A stretch of 37,600 nucleotides of DNA from Alteromonas sp. KUL106 (GTDB lineage Bacteria > Pseudomonadota > Gammaproteobacteria > Enterobacterales > Alteromonadaceae): assembly GCF_009811415.1 (NCBI RefSeq), contig NZ_BLIG01000013.1, positions 1-37,600 of the forward strand. Direction: 5' to 3'. The position numbers and the translations under genes are program-made. The notes under the pieces are model-generated. The model was not told the origin of the DNA. It saw only the letters and a program-made list of their open reading frames with translations, and ran no database searches. Positions 1-8,857 of this stretch are shown here, piece after piece (position 1 is the first letter of the stretch; each line of letters opens with the position of its first letter).

Positions 1-1
1 C

Positions 2-667
2 GACGACGAAGAAGCGTCATTCGAACTTGAGCAGGACGACGACGCGGAAGAGTCATTTGAACTTGAGCAGGACGAAGACGCAGAAGAGTCATTTGAGCTA
101 GAGCTGGACGAAGACGCAGAAGAAGCATTCGAGCTTGAGCAAGACGATGACGATGACGAAGAAGATAGTGATCGCGATGAACTTGAGATTCCAGATGACT
201 TAGATATCGCCACGCCGTCCGAGATTGAAGACAGTGAGCAAGTATCAGTAGAAGACAAAACGGAAAGTGAAGAAGACGAGCTTAAGTTAGATAATCCAGA
301 TTTAGATCTCGCTGCCTTGTTAAGCGATATTGAGTCAGACAGTGAAGGAGAGGCTGGCGCTGCATCAGACGATTTTCTTGATGTAGAATCACTATTAAAC
401 GACGGCGACGATACCAATGCCATTGACCCTGACAGTCAGGCCCTTGATTTAGATGTGAGTTTATCTGATTTTACGGGCGTATCTGATGAAGATACTGTTA
501 TTGATATTGACAAAGATGCAGGTCAAAACGCAAACCTTGATTTAGCGCGCGCTTACATTGAAATGGATGATGTTGATGCGGCTAGAGAGTTACTTGAAGA
601 AGTGATGAAAGAAGGGAGCGAAGAACAAAAGCAGGAAGCGGCGTCGATATTAGCAAATATCGAGTAG
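2..667 (+). CDS. fimV: FimV, C-terminal part (cut by window start)
   Basis: The frame is open from the first complete codon to the TAG at 665-667, so the gene enters from the left and only about 221 C-terminal residues are present. The first 70 or so residues are extremely acidic, with 12-residue repeats of the type SFELEQDEDAEE. A linker rich in Asp and Glu follows. The last 45 residues (NLDLARAYIEMDDVDAARELL and onward, ending in ASILANIE) match the conserved C-terminal helical domain of FimV-type inner-membrane/peptidoglycan hub proteins. Those proteins carry an N-terminal LysM domain and support polar localisation, type IV pilus assembly or twitching. The position directly before truA is the usual fimV-truA arrangement in gammaproteobacteria. 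The LysM and membrane regions lie outside the window. Confidence 0.85.
   Translation, partial: DDEEASFELEQDDDAEESFELEQDEDAEESFELELDEDAEEAFELEQDDDDDEEDSDRDELEIPDDLDIATPSEIEDSEQVSVEDKTESEEDELKLDNPDLDLAALLSDIESDSEGEAGAASDDFLDVESLLNDGDDTNAIDPDSQALDLDVSLSDFTGVSDEDTVIDIDKDAGQNANLDLARAYIEMDDVDAARELLEEVMKEGSEEQKQEAASILANIE
17..160 (+). repeat. Four tandem 36-bp in-frame repeats in fimV
   Basis: Units begin at 17, 53, 89 and 125, exactly 36 bp apart, each encoding a variant of S/A-F-E-L-E-Q/L-D-E/D-D-A/D-E/D-E. Copies differ by a few synonymous and conservative changes. The array may continue left of the window. Because the unit is 12 codons, copy-number change would keep the frame. Confidence 0.85.
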
Positions 668-698
668 ACCCGTTGCTCTACATTTTGAAGTAAACAAG

Positions 699-733
699 CG
701 GCCTGTATAGTTCAATAATACAGGCCGTTTTTT
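699..733 (+). terminator. Rho-independent terminator after fimV
   Basis: Perfect 10-bp stem CGGCCTGTAT (699-708) with ATACAGGCCG (718-727), 9-nt loop, followed by a run of T. It separates fimV from truA. Confidence 0.9.
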
Positions 734-864
734 TATTGGACGCTTTGGATGAATTATCAATGTGTACAGGTATACCCAGAGCGTATTTAGTACTTAGGCA
801 GCATTGCATGTTGCTAGCGACATGACTACACTTAGCGCCTTTTTAGAAACGGGGTAAGACAGAT

Positions 865-1653
865 ATGGGGCGAATTGCCTTAGGGATTGAATACGACGGT
901 GCTGCTGTATACGGTTGGCAACGCCAGCGTGAAGTACCAAGTGTTCAAGAGCATCTTGAAAAGGCATTATCGACAGTGGCCAACGAGCCTATAGAGGTGC
1001 AGTGTGCTGGACGCACCGATGCAGGGGTTCATGCTACCGGGCAAGTGGTTCACTTTAATTGTGATGCACCCCGCTCAGAGCGCGCTTGGACCTTAGGTGT
1101 AAATGCCAACCTGCCTAATTCGGTTGCTGTTACTTGGGCTAAGAACGTCAGGGATGATTTTCACGCTCGTTTCTCTGCTACCCATCGTCGCTATCGTTAC
1201 GTTATTCATAATGCGAAGATGCGTCCTGCTATTCTCCATTCTGGTGTTACCCATATTCACCGCGAATTAGATGAGAAAAAAATGCATATCGCCGCTCAAG
1301 CCTTGTTAGGCGAGCAAGATTTTACGTCATTTCGCGCAGCGCTGTGTCAGAGTAAAACGCCATTTCGCAACGTCACTGATGTAAGCGTCTCCCGTCAAGG
1401 GCGCTATGTCATCATTGATATTCGTGCAAATGCGTTCTTGCATCACATGGTTCGCAATATCACAGGCGCACTTGTTGAAATTGGGGCAGGAGAGCAAGAT
1501 GTTAATTGGATTGCCCACCTATTAAGTTTAAAAGATAGAAGTAAATCGGCAGCCACAGCGAAGCCAAACGGCCTGTATCTGGTCGATGTAACTTACCCTG
1601 AAGAGCATGACTTGCCAAAAGGTCCTTTAGGGCCGGTGTTTCTCCCAGATTAG
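865..1653 (+). CDS. truA: tRNA pseudouridine(38-40) synthase TruA
   Basis: TruA converts uridines 38, 39 and 40 in the anticodon stem-loop of many tRNAs to pseudouridine. The 262-residue protein has the family length. It has the N-terminal strand [19 protein letters not shown], the catalytic-loop motif [10 protein letters not shown] with the catalytic Asp at residue 52, and the second-domain motif [17 protein letters not shown]. The ATG at 865 follows a modest purine stretch (ggggtaag) and gives the N-terminus expected for the family. It follows fimV and the terminator, so it probably has its own promoter in 734-864. In many relatives accD follows closely; here another gene intervenes. Confidence 0.96.
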   Translation: MGRIALGIEYDGAAVYGWQRQREVPSVQEHLEKALSTVANEPIEVQCAGRTDAGVHATGQVVHFNCDAPRSERAWTLGVNANLPNSVAVTWAKNVRDDFHARFSATHRRYRYVIHNAKMRPAILHSGVTHIHRELDEKKMHIAAQALLGEQDFTSFRAALCQSKTPFRNVTDVSVSRQGRYVIIDIRANAFLHHMVRNITGALVEIGAGEQDVNWIAHLLSLKDRSKSAATAKPNGLYLVDVTYPEEHDLPKGPLGPVFLPD

Positions 1654-1850
1654 AACAATTTGGCGCGTAATAAGCTTGCAAAGATATGGCGCGGTCACTT
1701 GCGAACATAATTGTTAAAAAGAGAAAACTGTTTCAAAAAAAGCTGTGTATAAGAAAGGCTAGGGCAACCTAAGTTAACTACGTCTAATCCCTATCTTAGT
1801 AGTCTTTGCGTAATGTGCGGTCGATAGACATACAAGGAAGTCGTGCGTCT

Positions 1851-2657
1851 ATGTTTAAATTTCGTTTAAAAGTTTTGTGTTTTTTGCTGTGTTTAGCGGT
1901 ATTGGAATGCAGCGCCAATACACAAGATAACATCCCTACTGTTCGGTTCGCGGTTAACACACCAGGCGCTCCTCCTTATTTATATTATGATGAGATCACG
2001 AAACGCTACGAAGGCATAGTTGTTGATTTTTTCAACTCAAATGAGCTATCTCATCAGTTTCGTCTTGTCTATTTAGACTCGAATCGTGCTAGGAGCGAAG
2101 ATTTATTAAAGTCATCATCAATAGATTTGTTTTTATCTTCTGAAAGTTGGATAAATAAACCGAACAACTTTCTGTTTAGCGAAGAGTTTATAAAGCATGA
2201 AAGCTACATCTACTCTACTACAAATTTTCAGAAGCCGTTTGTCCCTGAAGAAAACTTATCCTCTAGTATTTGTACAAGATACGGTTTTACTTACCCCGTT
2301 TTACAGCCGTTTTTTGAAAGAAAAGAAGACAATATTCAAAGGATTGATTCAAGTAGTCAGTTTACAATGGCTATGATGATGTCGAAAGGACGCTGTGACT
2401 TTGCGATAATGAATGAACATAATGCCCGCGCAGTAATGTTTAACCAGACGTTTTGTTCTTCAGAATTTTTCCAGTCAACTAACGTTATCAGTCAGGTTAG
2501 TTTAGCGTTCGTTATTCGTCCTGACTTAACTTCTCTCAAGAACAAAATAGATATAGCACTGCACCATTTTATCAAAAGCGGCCAAAGGCAACTCTCGCTT
2601 GAACGTCATTCAGGTGTTAATCAATTTCCAAAACTTAAATGCCAGGGCGTTCAGTAA
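1851..2657 (+). CDS. Periplasmic substrate-binding protein-like (SBP_bac_3 type), orphan
   Basis: The ATG at 1851 is preceded by AAGGAAG at 1834-1840, so it is preferred over an in-frame TTG at 1806. The 268-residue product starts with a Sec signal peptide (MFKFRLKVLCFLLCLAVL, then ECSA). The mature part opens with VRFAVNTPGAPPYLYYDE and RYEGIVVDFF, typical of solute-binding family 3 domains for polar amino acids. The Cys near the cleavage region is preceded by Leu-Glu, which is not a good lipobox, so it is probably periplasmic. No permease or ATPase gene is adjacent, so the ligand is unknown. In Alteromonadales such stand-alone proteins are common and may be sensory or redundant. It sits between truA and accD with a long gap on each side, and looks like a separate insertion into the conserved order. 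Confidence 0.7.
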   Translation: MFKFRLKVLCFLLCLAVLECSANTQDNIPTVRFAVNTPGAPPYLYYDEITKRYEGIVVDFFNSNELSHQFRLVYLDSNRARSEDLLKSSSIDLFLSSESWINKPNNFLFSEEFIKHESYIYSTTNFQKPFVPEENLSSSICTRYGFTYPVLQPFFERKEDNIQRIDSSSQFTMAMMMSKGRCDFAIMNEHNARAVMFNQTFCSSEFFQSTNVISQVSLAFVIRPDLTSLKNKIDIALHHFIKSGQRQLSLERHSGVNQFPKLKCQGVQ

Positions 2658-2769
2658 CACCCATGTTTTTTGAGTCTCGCTAGCCATAATTTAAGTAAAA
2701 GCACTCGTGGATTGGTATGAGTGAGCTCAGCTGCCAACTTCTTAGACCAGTTTTGTTTTTTCCATTTCG

Positions 2770-2799
2770 TTGTATTGTGGTCTAATAGCGCGCTATATT
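2770..2799 (+). promoter_or_regulatory. Candidate sigma-70 promoter upstream of accD
   Basis: TTGTAT (2770-2775) and TATATT (2794-2799) with an 18-bp spacer. The -10 overlaps a perfect 12-bp palindrome ATAGCGCGCTAT at 2785-2796, which could be a protein-binding site. The 282 bp between the binding-protein gene and accD hold nothing else I can name. Confidence 0.4.
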
Positions 2800-2939
2800 A
2801 GGTAGCTGTTCTATTGTCTTACGCATTTTTTCTTTGTAATACAATATGAAACTTAAAAATTTAATGTGTTGTTGGTTAGAAGCATGAACAAATATCAATC
2901 GTCATGGCCAGCAAACAAAAAACAAAGGATTCAATTTCC

Positions 2940-3785
2940 ATGAGCTGGATTCAAAAAATTCTTCCTCGCACGCAAACATCACATAAAGGTAATGTCCCTG
3001 AAGGTATTTGGACAAAGTGTGGTTCTTGCCAAGCTGTACTATATAAGAGCGAACTGGAAAAACTTTTGGAAGTTTGCCCGAAATGCGACCATCACATGCG
3101 TATTACCGCACGCCGCCGTATCGACGCTTTTCTAGATGATGGCGATCGCGTTGAGTTAGGTGCAGAGCATGAACCCCAAGACGTACTTAAGTTTAAAGAC
3201 TCAAAGCGCTACAAAGATCGTATTGTTGCTGCACAAAAAGCAACAAACGAGAAAGACGCACTTGTCGTCATGCAGGGCAAGTTAAAAGGCATGCCAGTGG
3301 TTGTAGCCTGTTTTGAGTTTGCGTTTATGGGCGGTTCGATGGCATCGGTAGTCGGTGCGCGTTTTGTTGCTGCTGTAAATGCATGCTTAGAAAACGATAT
3401 GCCGCTTATTTGCTTTAGTGCAAGTGGTGGTGCGCGTATGCAGGAAGCACTAATGTCGCTTATGCAAATGGCCAAGACGTCAGCGGCCCTTGCTAAAATG
3501 AGCAAGAAAGGCCTGCCTTATATTAGCGTGCTTACAGATCCTACAATGGGTGGTGTATCTGCAAGCTTGGCAATGCTTGGTGACGTGAACGTGGCAGAGC
3601 CAAAAGCCCTGATCGGCTTCGCAGGTCCTCGTGTAATTGAACAAACAGTAAGAGAAAAGCTGCCAGAAGGTTTTCAGCGCAGTGAATTCCTTGTTGAGAA
3701 AGGTGCAATTGATATGATTGTTGACCGCAGAGATATGCGTGATAGATTACACAGCCTGTTGGTTAAGTTGCATCATAAGAATTAG
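2940..3785 (+). CDS. accD: Acetyl-CoA carboxylase carboxyltransferase subunit beta
   Basis: AccD with AccA forms the carboxyltransferase that moves the carboxyl group from biotin-carboxyl carrier protein to acetyl-CoA, the first committed step of fatty acid synthesis. Starting at the ATG at 2940 (MSWIQKIL, as in enterobacterial AccD) places the four zinc-ribbon cysteines at 27, 30, 46 and 49, the same numbers as in E. coli. That is why this start is chosen over the ATG-like extension at 2904. AGGA at 2926-2929 is a suitable ribosome-binding site. Crotonase-fold motifs include the [11 protein letters not shown] segment and [10 protein letters not shown]. The product is 281 residues. It is followed without gap by folC (TAGTG overlap), as in the conserved accD-folC-dedD-cvpA-purF order. 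Confidence 0.96.
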   Translation: MSWIQKILPRTQTSHKGNVPEGIWTKCGSCQAVLYKSELEKLLEVCPKCDHHMRITARRRIDAFLDDGDRVELGAEHEPQDVLKFKDSKRYKDRIVAAQKATNEKDALVVMQGKLKGMPVVVACFEFAFMGGSMASVVGARFVAAVNACLENDMPLICFSASGGARMQEALMSLMQMAKTSAALAKMSKKGLPYISVLTDPTMGGVSASLAMLGDVNVAEPKALIGFAGPRVIEQTVREKLPEGFQRSEFLVEKGAIDMIVDRRDMRDRLHSLLVKLHHKN

Positions 3786-5116
3786 TGAATAACGAAAACA
3801 ATCCAAATACTGGCTCAGCGCCTTACGCACAAGACGCTTTCGCGTCTCCATCGTCGCAAAAAAGCCTGAGCCAGTGGTTATCCTACCTAGAATCTATTCA
3901 TCCCAGCGCTATCGATATGGGGCTAGACAGAGTGAAAGCGGTGGCCAATGCCATGGCGCTATCGCTCAGCCAGTCTTTAGTTATTACGGTAGCAGGCACA
4001 AACGGGAAGGGCACAACGTGTCGCTTGCTTGAACAAGCTATGCTATCGCAAGGTAAGAGTGTTGCGGTCTACAGCTCACCCCATTTAACCGATTATCGTG
4101 AACGCGTGCGTTACAACGGCGAATTACCGCCTGCCGATGAATTTGTAAATGCATTTGAGTTTGTTGAGAGCGCGCGAAAAGACACGGGTGGCGAACCTAT
4201 TACCTTAACTTACTTTGAGTTCGGTACGCTGGCTGCCATGAAAATGATGCAGTCATGGGCCGTTGATGTAGTCATTCTTGAAGTTGGCTTAGGTGGGCGT
4301 TTAGATGCCACTAATATTATTGACCCTGACCTTGCCGTTATTACGACTATCGATCTTGACCATCAAGATTGGCTTGGCAATACCCGAGAAAAAATCGCTC
4401 GGGAAAAAGCAGGTATTATGCGCAAAAACGGCAATGCGGTAGTAGGTGACCTGTTTCCGCCGTCTTCGCTTTACGATGTGACCAATGAATTGCAAGCTAA
4501 TGTACGCTGGGCCACGCAAGACTTTGTTACAGTCGTAGCAAGTGATTACAGTGAATGGAGCTGGAAAGGAAAGCGAAATAGTTATACATCGCTACCTTAT
4601 CCCAAAATACCCCTTCAAAACGCGAGCACAGCATTGGCTGCGCTCGAGCTGCTAGACTTGCTTCCTGAAGAGCATGTGGTGAGGGATATAATTGAAAATA
4701 CCACCATGCCGGGTCGTCAACAGACTATCAGTGAATCACCCCTTGTCGTCGTTGATGTTGCTCATAATCCACAGGCAACGACAGCGATGCAAGACTGGCT
4801 AGGCCGTTACGATGTAAGCCAAATGCGCGTAGTGGTAGGCATGTTAAAAGACAAGTCTATTGCCGAAACACTAGCGCCACTTTCCGCACTCAATGCTAAG
4901 TGGTATGTCGCTTCAACAAGTGGTCCTCGGGGCTGCAACGCAGAAGTACTTGAAAATGCGCTTGTTAATGCTGGCACAACCATAGAGAATATAGAGACGT
5001 TTCAAGACGTGACCTCGGCATATCAGCGCGCGCTTGCAGATTATCAAACTGGTGAACTCATTCTGGTTTTTGGTTCTTTTGTTACCGTAGCTGACGTACT
5101 GGCTGAACAAAACTAA
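3785..5116 (+). CDS. folC: Bifunctional dihydrofolate synthase / folylpolyglutamate synthase
   Basis: FolC adds glutamate to dihydropteroate and then to reduced folates. The 443-residue protein has the ATP-binding loop AGTNGKGT at residues 70-77, the SPHLTDYRERVRYNG segment, LEVGLGGRLDATNII, and the C-terminal DVAHNPQA motif of Mur-ligase-like enzymes. The start is a GTG at 3785 whose first base is the last base of the accD stop (TAGTG), so translation is probably coupled. The first 25 or so residues are poorly conserved and an internal start is possible. The gene is followed by dedD 47 bp downstream. Confidence 0.93.
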   Translation: MNNENNPNTGSAPYAQDAFASPSSQKSLSQWLSYLESIHPSAIDMGLDRVKAVANAMALSLSQSLVITVAGTNGKGTTCRLLEQAMLSQGKSVAVYSSPHLTDYRERVRYNGELPPADEFVNAFEFVESARKDTGGEPITLTYFEFGTLAAMKMMQSWAVDVVILEVGLGGRLDATNIIDPDLAVITTIDLDHQDWLGNTREKIAREKAGIMRKNGNAVVGDLFPPSSLYDVTNELQANVRWATQDFVTVVASDYSEWSWKGKRNSYTSLPYPKIPLQNASTALAALELLDLLPEEHVVRDIIENTTMPGRQQTISESPLVVVDVAHNPQATTAMQDWLGRYDVSQMRVVVGMLKDKSIAETLAPLSALNAKWYVASTSGPRGCNAEVLENALVNAGTTIENIETFQDVTSAYQRALADYQTGELILVFGSFVTVADVLAEQN

Positions 5117-5163
5117 TACGTCCTGAGTAGATTGAAAAACGTGTATTCAAGCAGGAGAGCACA

Positions 5164-5781
5164 GTGACATCGGCATTAAAGAATAGACTGGTGGGGACGA
5201 TTATTATCGTTGCCTTAGCGGTTATCTTTTTACCAGACTTTCTTGATGGCAAAAAGCAAACGAACAGAGAGCCCTTTGTCTCTGTACCCGCTAACCCGCC
5301 TAAGAAGCCCATCGTAGAGCCTGAGTCCTTTCCATCAGAACGGGTGGCGAAAGCCGCGGTTCCACCTGTCGAAATCAAAGATGAAACGGCGTTAGATGAT
5401 GAGCCTGTATATACGGAAGCTCGCGAAATTGCTAATTCAGGTGAAGCCACTACCGAAAAAGCGCCACAGGTTAAAACCTTCGAGGAAGACGAGCTTGCCA
5501 GTCAAACGGTTGTTGATATTAAAAGTGCTGCTGACGATGACGCGGGCTGGGTGATTCAGCTTGGCAGCTTTCGTCATGAGAAGAACGTTAAAGCGCTTTT
5601 AGCCAAGCTTGAAAAAGCAGGCTACCGGGCGTTTAGTCGTAAAATTCAAACCAGCTCTGGGCCGCTTAACAAAGTTTTCGTTGGTCCCGACCTGGACAAA
5701 CAAAAGCTTGAGTCAGCCTTACCGCATTTGAAAGAACTTACCAATCTAAAAGGCAAGGTCACCACCTTCAAGGTCGAGTAG
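5164..5781 (+). CDS. dedD: SPOR-domain cell-division protein DedD
   Basis: DedD is a bitopic inner-membrane protein whose SPOR domain binds denuded septal peptidoglycan during division. The 205-residue product starts with a short cytoplasmic segment, one membrane helix (about residues 7-25, RLVGTIIIVALAVIFLPDF), a long low-complexity acidic/proline periplasmic linker, and a C-terminal SPOR domain (about 128-205, beginning GWVIQLGSF and containing the KVFVGP strand). The GTG start has an upstream AGGAG (about 5152-5156). Synteny with folC upstream and cvpA-purF downstream supports the name. Confidence 0.88.
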   Translation: MTSALKNRLVGTIIIVALAVIFLPDFLDGKKQTNREPFVSVPANPPKKPIVEPESFPSERVAKAAVPPVEIKDETALDDEPVYTEAREIANSGEATTEKAPQVKTFEEDELASQTVVDIKSAADDDAGWVIQLGSFRHEKNVKALLAKLEKAGYRAFSRKIQTSSGPLNKVFVGPDLDKQKLESALPHLKELTNLKGKVTTFKVE

Positions 5782-5837
5782 TGCGCAGTATTCCGATAGC
5801 TAAACGGTTGTTAACAAGATTGGAGCTACAAGGATTG

Positions 5838-5857
5838 ATATTACAGACTAGTAATAT
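5838..5857. other. Inverted repeat in the dedD-cvpA gap
   Basis: ATATTAC (5838-5844) and GTAATAT (5851-5857) form a perfect 7-bp inverted repeat around AGACTA, followed by TTTCTATCTTCTGTT. It could be an A+T-rich operator or a weak terminator after dedD. A TAGAAT hexamer at 5871-5876 could serve as a -10 for cvpA-purF, but no good -35 is at the right distance. No PurR-like box is evident. Confidence 0.35.
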
Positions 5858-5942
5858 TTCTATCTTCTGTTAGAATGCGCGCCATCTCGCCAAAGGCTCG
5901 TTGCTTCACCATAACAAGCAACATCAACGCAATAAAGAGACG

Positions 5943-6431
5943 ATGAACTGGGTAGACTTTTCCATACTGGGTATCATTGCGGTATCTACCTTAATAAGCC
6001 TTATTAGAGGGTTTGTTAAAGAAGCCATCTCGTTAGTGGTATGGTTTGCTGCACTCTTTATTTCCAGCAATTTTTACGCTGACCTCGCCGTTTATTTCAC
6101 CGCCATTGACGACCCTTACTTAAAAAACGGCGCCGCAATAGCAGCGCTTTTTGTCGTCACGCTTATTCTCGGCGGTATGATTAATTACGTCATTAGTCAG
6201 TTGGTTCAGGCCACAGGGCTTTCAGGAACCGATCGCGTTCTCGGTATAGTTTTTGGTGCACTGCGTGGCGTACTGATAGTTAGCGCATTGCTCTTTTTTA
6301 TGGACACCTTTACTCGCGCCGCCTCATCAGCTTGGTGGCAGGCGTCAGTGCTCATTCCAGAGTTTGGTGTCATCATAGAGTGGTTTTTCAGCTATGTGAA
6401 AGACTCCTCCAGTTTTTTAAATCCCGCTTGA
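5943..6431 (+). CDS. cvpA: CvpA family inner-membrane protein
   Basis: CvpA is a small polytopic inner-membrane protein, named for colicin V production and nearly always found upstream of purF; its biochemical role is unsettled. The ATG at 5943 gives 162 residues, the same length as the E. coli protein, starting [14 protein letters not shown]. An in-frame TTG at 5901 would add an unconserved, non-hydrophobic leader and is rejected. The family motif [17 protein letters not shown] is at about residues 18-34. About four membrane helices are visible. The stop lies 14 bp before purF, so the two are probably cotranscribed. Confidence 0.93.
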   Translation: MNWVDFSILGIIAVSTLISLIRGFVKEAISLVVWFAALFISSNFYADLAVYFTAIDDPYLKNGAAIAALFVVTLILGGMINYVISQLVQATGLSGTDRVLGIVFGALRGVLIVSALLFFMDTFTRAASSAWWQASVLIPEFGVIIEWFFSYVKDSSSFLNPA

Positions 6432-6445
6432 AATAGGTAACGCAC

Positions 6446-7969
6446 ATGTGTGGTATAGTCGGAATAGTTGGTAAAACGCCCGTAGCTCAGTCACTGTACG
6501 ACGGTCTAACGGTTATTCAGCACCGAGGACAAGATGCCGCAGGCATAATGACTATCGACCAAAATATGTTTAATTTGCGCAAAGCAAATGGTTTGGTTCG
6601 AGATGTTTTCCATACGCGCCATATGAAAAGACTGTCAGGCAACATGGGTATCGGCCACGTACGTTATCCCACTGCTGGAACGTCAAGTTCGGCAGAAGCC
6701 CAACCTTTTTATGTCAACTCGCCTTTTGGTATAGCTTTCGCCCATAACGGCAACTTAACCAACGCCCACGAGTTGCAGGAAGAAGTATTCCGCATTGCAC
6801 GCCGCCATATCAACACCACTTCAGATTCAGAATTATTGCTTAACATTCTTGCCCATGAACTACAGCAAGTAGCGGGTTTAAGCGTAAGTGCGGAACACAT
6901 TTTTGAAGTTGTAACGAAAGTTCACAAAAAGATCCGAGGTGCTTACGCAGTTGTAGCGGCCATTATCGGTCAAGGTATTGTTGCGTTTCGCGACCCGCAC
7001 GGTATTCGCCCTCTTGCGCTAGGCAAGCGTATGAGTGAGTTAGGTGAGGAATGGATGGTGGCATCTGAAAGCGTGGCGCTTGATGCCGTAGGCTTCCAAT
7101 TTGTTCGCGACGTGATGCCAGGTGAAGCTGTATTTATTACTGAAGAAGGTCAGCTACATACCAGACAGTGCGCCGAAAACCCGGTTACGTCACCTTGTAT
7201 CTTTGAATTTGTTTATTTTGCTCGCCCAGACAGCTTTATTGACGGTATTTCAGTGTATGCATCACGCGTAAACATGGGTCGTAAGCTAGGTGAGAAAATC
7301 AAGCGTGAGTGGGCAGATCTGGATATCGACGTGGTAATTCCGATCCCTGAAACGTCGATGGACGTGGCGCTACAGATTGCAAACACCCTTGAATTGCCAT
7401 ACAGACAGGGCTTTGTTAAGAACCGCTACATCGGCCGTACTTTCATTATGCCTGGCCAAACCATGCGCAAGAAATCAGTACGTCGAAAGCTAAACGCAAT
7501 CTCATCTGAGTTCAAAGGGAAGAGCGTTCTGCTTGTAGATGACTCTATCGTGCGCGGCACGACATCAGGCCAAATCATCGAGATGGCACGTGAATCAGGT
7601 GCAAAGAAAGTGTATTTTGCGTCAGCTGCGCCGGAAATTCGCTTCCCTAACGTTTACGGTATTGATATGCCATCGGCAAACGAGCTTATCGCTTATGGCC
7701 GTGAAATTGATCAAATCGCCGAGCTTATCCAGGCAGATGGCCTTATCTTCCAAGACATTTCTGACTTGGTTGATGCAGTTCGTGAAGAAAACGAAACTAT
7801 TCAGCGCTTCGAAACGTCAGTGTTCGATGGCAACTACATTACAGCCGATATCGACCAAGAGTATCTTGAGCGCATTGATATGTCGCGTGGTGAAGCGTCA
7901 AGAAAAGCGCCAGTGGTGCAAGCTGAACTTAGCAACCTTGATGTGCATAATATGGACGCCGCTGATTAA
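6446..7969 (+). CDS. purF: Amidophosphoribosyltransferase
   Basis: PurF makes 5-phosphoribosylamine from PRPP and glutamine, the first step of purine synthesis. The 507-residue protein begins MCGIVGIVG, so Cys2 becomes the N-terminal nucleophile of the class II glutamine amidotransferase domain (about 1-235); there is no propeptide. Further motifs are GHVRYPTAG and AHNGNLTN. The phosphoribosyltransferase domain has [13 protein letters not shown] and the PRPP loop [15 protein letters not shown] near residue 361. The length matches the enterobacterial enzyme. It is the last gene of the accD-folC-dedD-cvpA-purF run and is followed at once by a terminator. Confidence 0.97.
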   Translation: MCGIVGIVGKTPVAQSLYDGLTVIQHRGQDAAGIMTIDQNMFNLRKANGLVRDVFHTRHMKRLSGNMGIGHVRYPTAGTSSSAEAQPFYVNSPFGIAFAHNGNLTNAHELQEEVFRIARRHINTTSDSELLLNILAHELQQVAGLSVSAEHIFEVVTKVHKKIRGAYAVVAAIIGQGIVAFRDPHGIRPLALGKRMSELGEEWMVASESVALDAVGFQFVRDVMPGEAVFITEEGQLHTRQCAENPVTSPCIFEFVYFARPDSFIDGISVYASRVNMGRKLGEKIKREWADLDIDVVIPIPETSMDVALQIANTLELPYRQGFVKNRYIGRTFIMPGQTMRKKSVRRKLNAISSEFKGKSVLLVDDSIVRGTTSGQIIEMARESGAKKVYFASAAPEIRFPNVYGIDMPSANELIAYGREIDQIAELIQADGLIFQDISDLVDAVREENETIQRFETSVFDGNYITADIDQEYLERIDMSRGEASRKAPVVQAELSNLDVHNMDAAD

Positions 7970-7990
7970 GGTTATGCTAGCTGACAAAGA

Positions 7991-8016
7991 AAAGCCGCTT
8001 TACTAAGCGGCTTTTT
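7991..8016 (+). terminator. Rho-independent terminator after purF
   Basis: AAAGCCGCTT (7991-8000) pairs with AAGCGGCTTT (8005-8014) around a 4-nt loop, running into T residues. The A-run on the left side also makes it usable from the opposite strand, where the convergent Yip1-family gene ends at 8046. Confidence 0.9.
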
Positions 8017-8045
8017 CAATGGGATATCGTGTTAGATTCATAATA

Positions 8046-8645
8046 TTAGTGAACAAACACAGGCCCACCAGATAGGCCCCATACCAATACCGAGCCGGTC
8101 ATTAGAATAACCAGCAATACGAGCCCACATGTCACCACGGAGCTTGAGTAAATGAAGCCTTTATCTTCGGGCATATGCATCAAAATCGGTACGCCAGAAT
8201 AAAGTAAATAAACCGAATAGCTAATACCCACCAACAGCGCGGTCATCACTACCCAAAGCTCTGGGTAAAGCCCAGCAAAACCAACCATAAACAACGGTGT
8301 GGCGGTATAAGCGGCAAGCTCTAACGATTGCGTGTAGGTTGGTGCCGCATCAAACGCTTTAGCCAACTCATGAATAAGTACAGCCAACGCGACCACGCCT
8401 GCTATTAATCCAAAGTACATGCCTATGCCCATCATGATGGCAGTATTTTCACTGAGACGTATTATGTCGCCGGCGCCAATACTCCATCCTGTATGGGCAC
8501 TGGAATAATACGCAACGAGTGAAGGAATGAGTGCTATAAAAGCGATATGAGTAAGCGCGTAAAAATAGGTTTCGTGTTTGGTATCAATGGTTTGCCACTC
8601 TTCTTTAGGGTGAGTGTAAATACCAATTAAATGATTCAAAATCAT
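8046..8645 (-). CDS. Yip1-family inner-membrane protein (YohC-like)
   Basis: A 199-residue polytopic membrane protein with about five hydrophobic helices and the family-style N-terminus MILNHLIGIYTHPKEEWQTID, matching the Yip1 domain family that includes E. coli YohC. The role of the bacterial members is not established. The ATG at 8643-8645 is preceded on the minus strand by an AGGAC ribosome-binding site (CAGGACTTT then ATG). It is monocistronic: purF converges on it, and the miaE terminator lies about 165 bp upstream of its start. Confidence 0.75.
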   Translation of the reverse strand: MILNHLIGIYTHPKEEWQTIDTKHETYFYALTHIAFIALIPSLVAYYSSAHTGWSIGAGDIIRLSENTAIMMGIGMYFGLIAGVVALAVLIHELAKAFDAAPTYTQSLELAAYTATPLFMVGFAGLYPELWVVMTALLVGISYSVYLLYSGVPILMHMPEDKGFIYSSSVVTCGLVLLVILMTGSVLVWGLSGGPVFVH

Positions 8646-8810
8646 AAAGTCCTGCCTTGTTCACCAATATTATTATTGAAGGATTGTTGCGAGGCAGTGA
8701 AACACACGAATTAGCCGAAAATTCTAATAGATACGAATGTGGGCACAGCGCACAGCGCTAAATAACTGCCGTTAACAATACATTTACAATTTGAGTGTGC
8801 AGCAGAAATA

Positions 8811-8849
8811 CAAAGCCGTCAATATAAATTGTCTAATTTATAAACGGCT
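8811..8849 (-). terminator. Terminator hairpin downstream of miaE
   Basis: A nested hairpin: AGCCGT (8814-8819) pairs with ACGGCT (8844-8849), and inside it TATAAATT (8823-8830) pairs with AATTTATA (8835-8842) around GTCT. On the minus strand it is followed by TTTGTATTTC. It lies just after the miaE stop. Confidence 0.7.
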
Positions 8850-8857
8850 CGAAAATG

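Noticed and set aside
5782..5942. PurR-type operator upstream of cvpA-purF
   Set aside because: No sequence resembling the ACGCAAACGTTTGCGT-like box is present. Only an unrelated 7-bp inverted repeat is seen.
7539..8006. A 155-codon frame overlapping the end of purF
   Set aside because: It is out of frame within purF and runs through the purF terminator hairpin, with no family resemblance.
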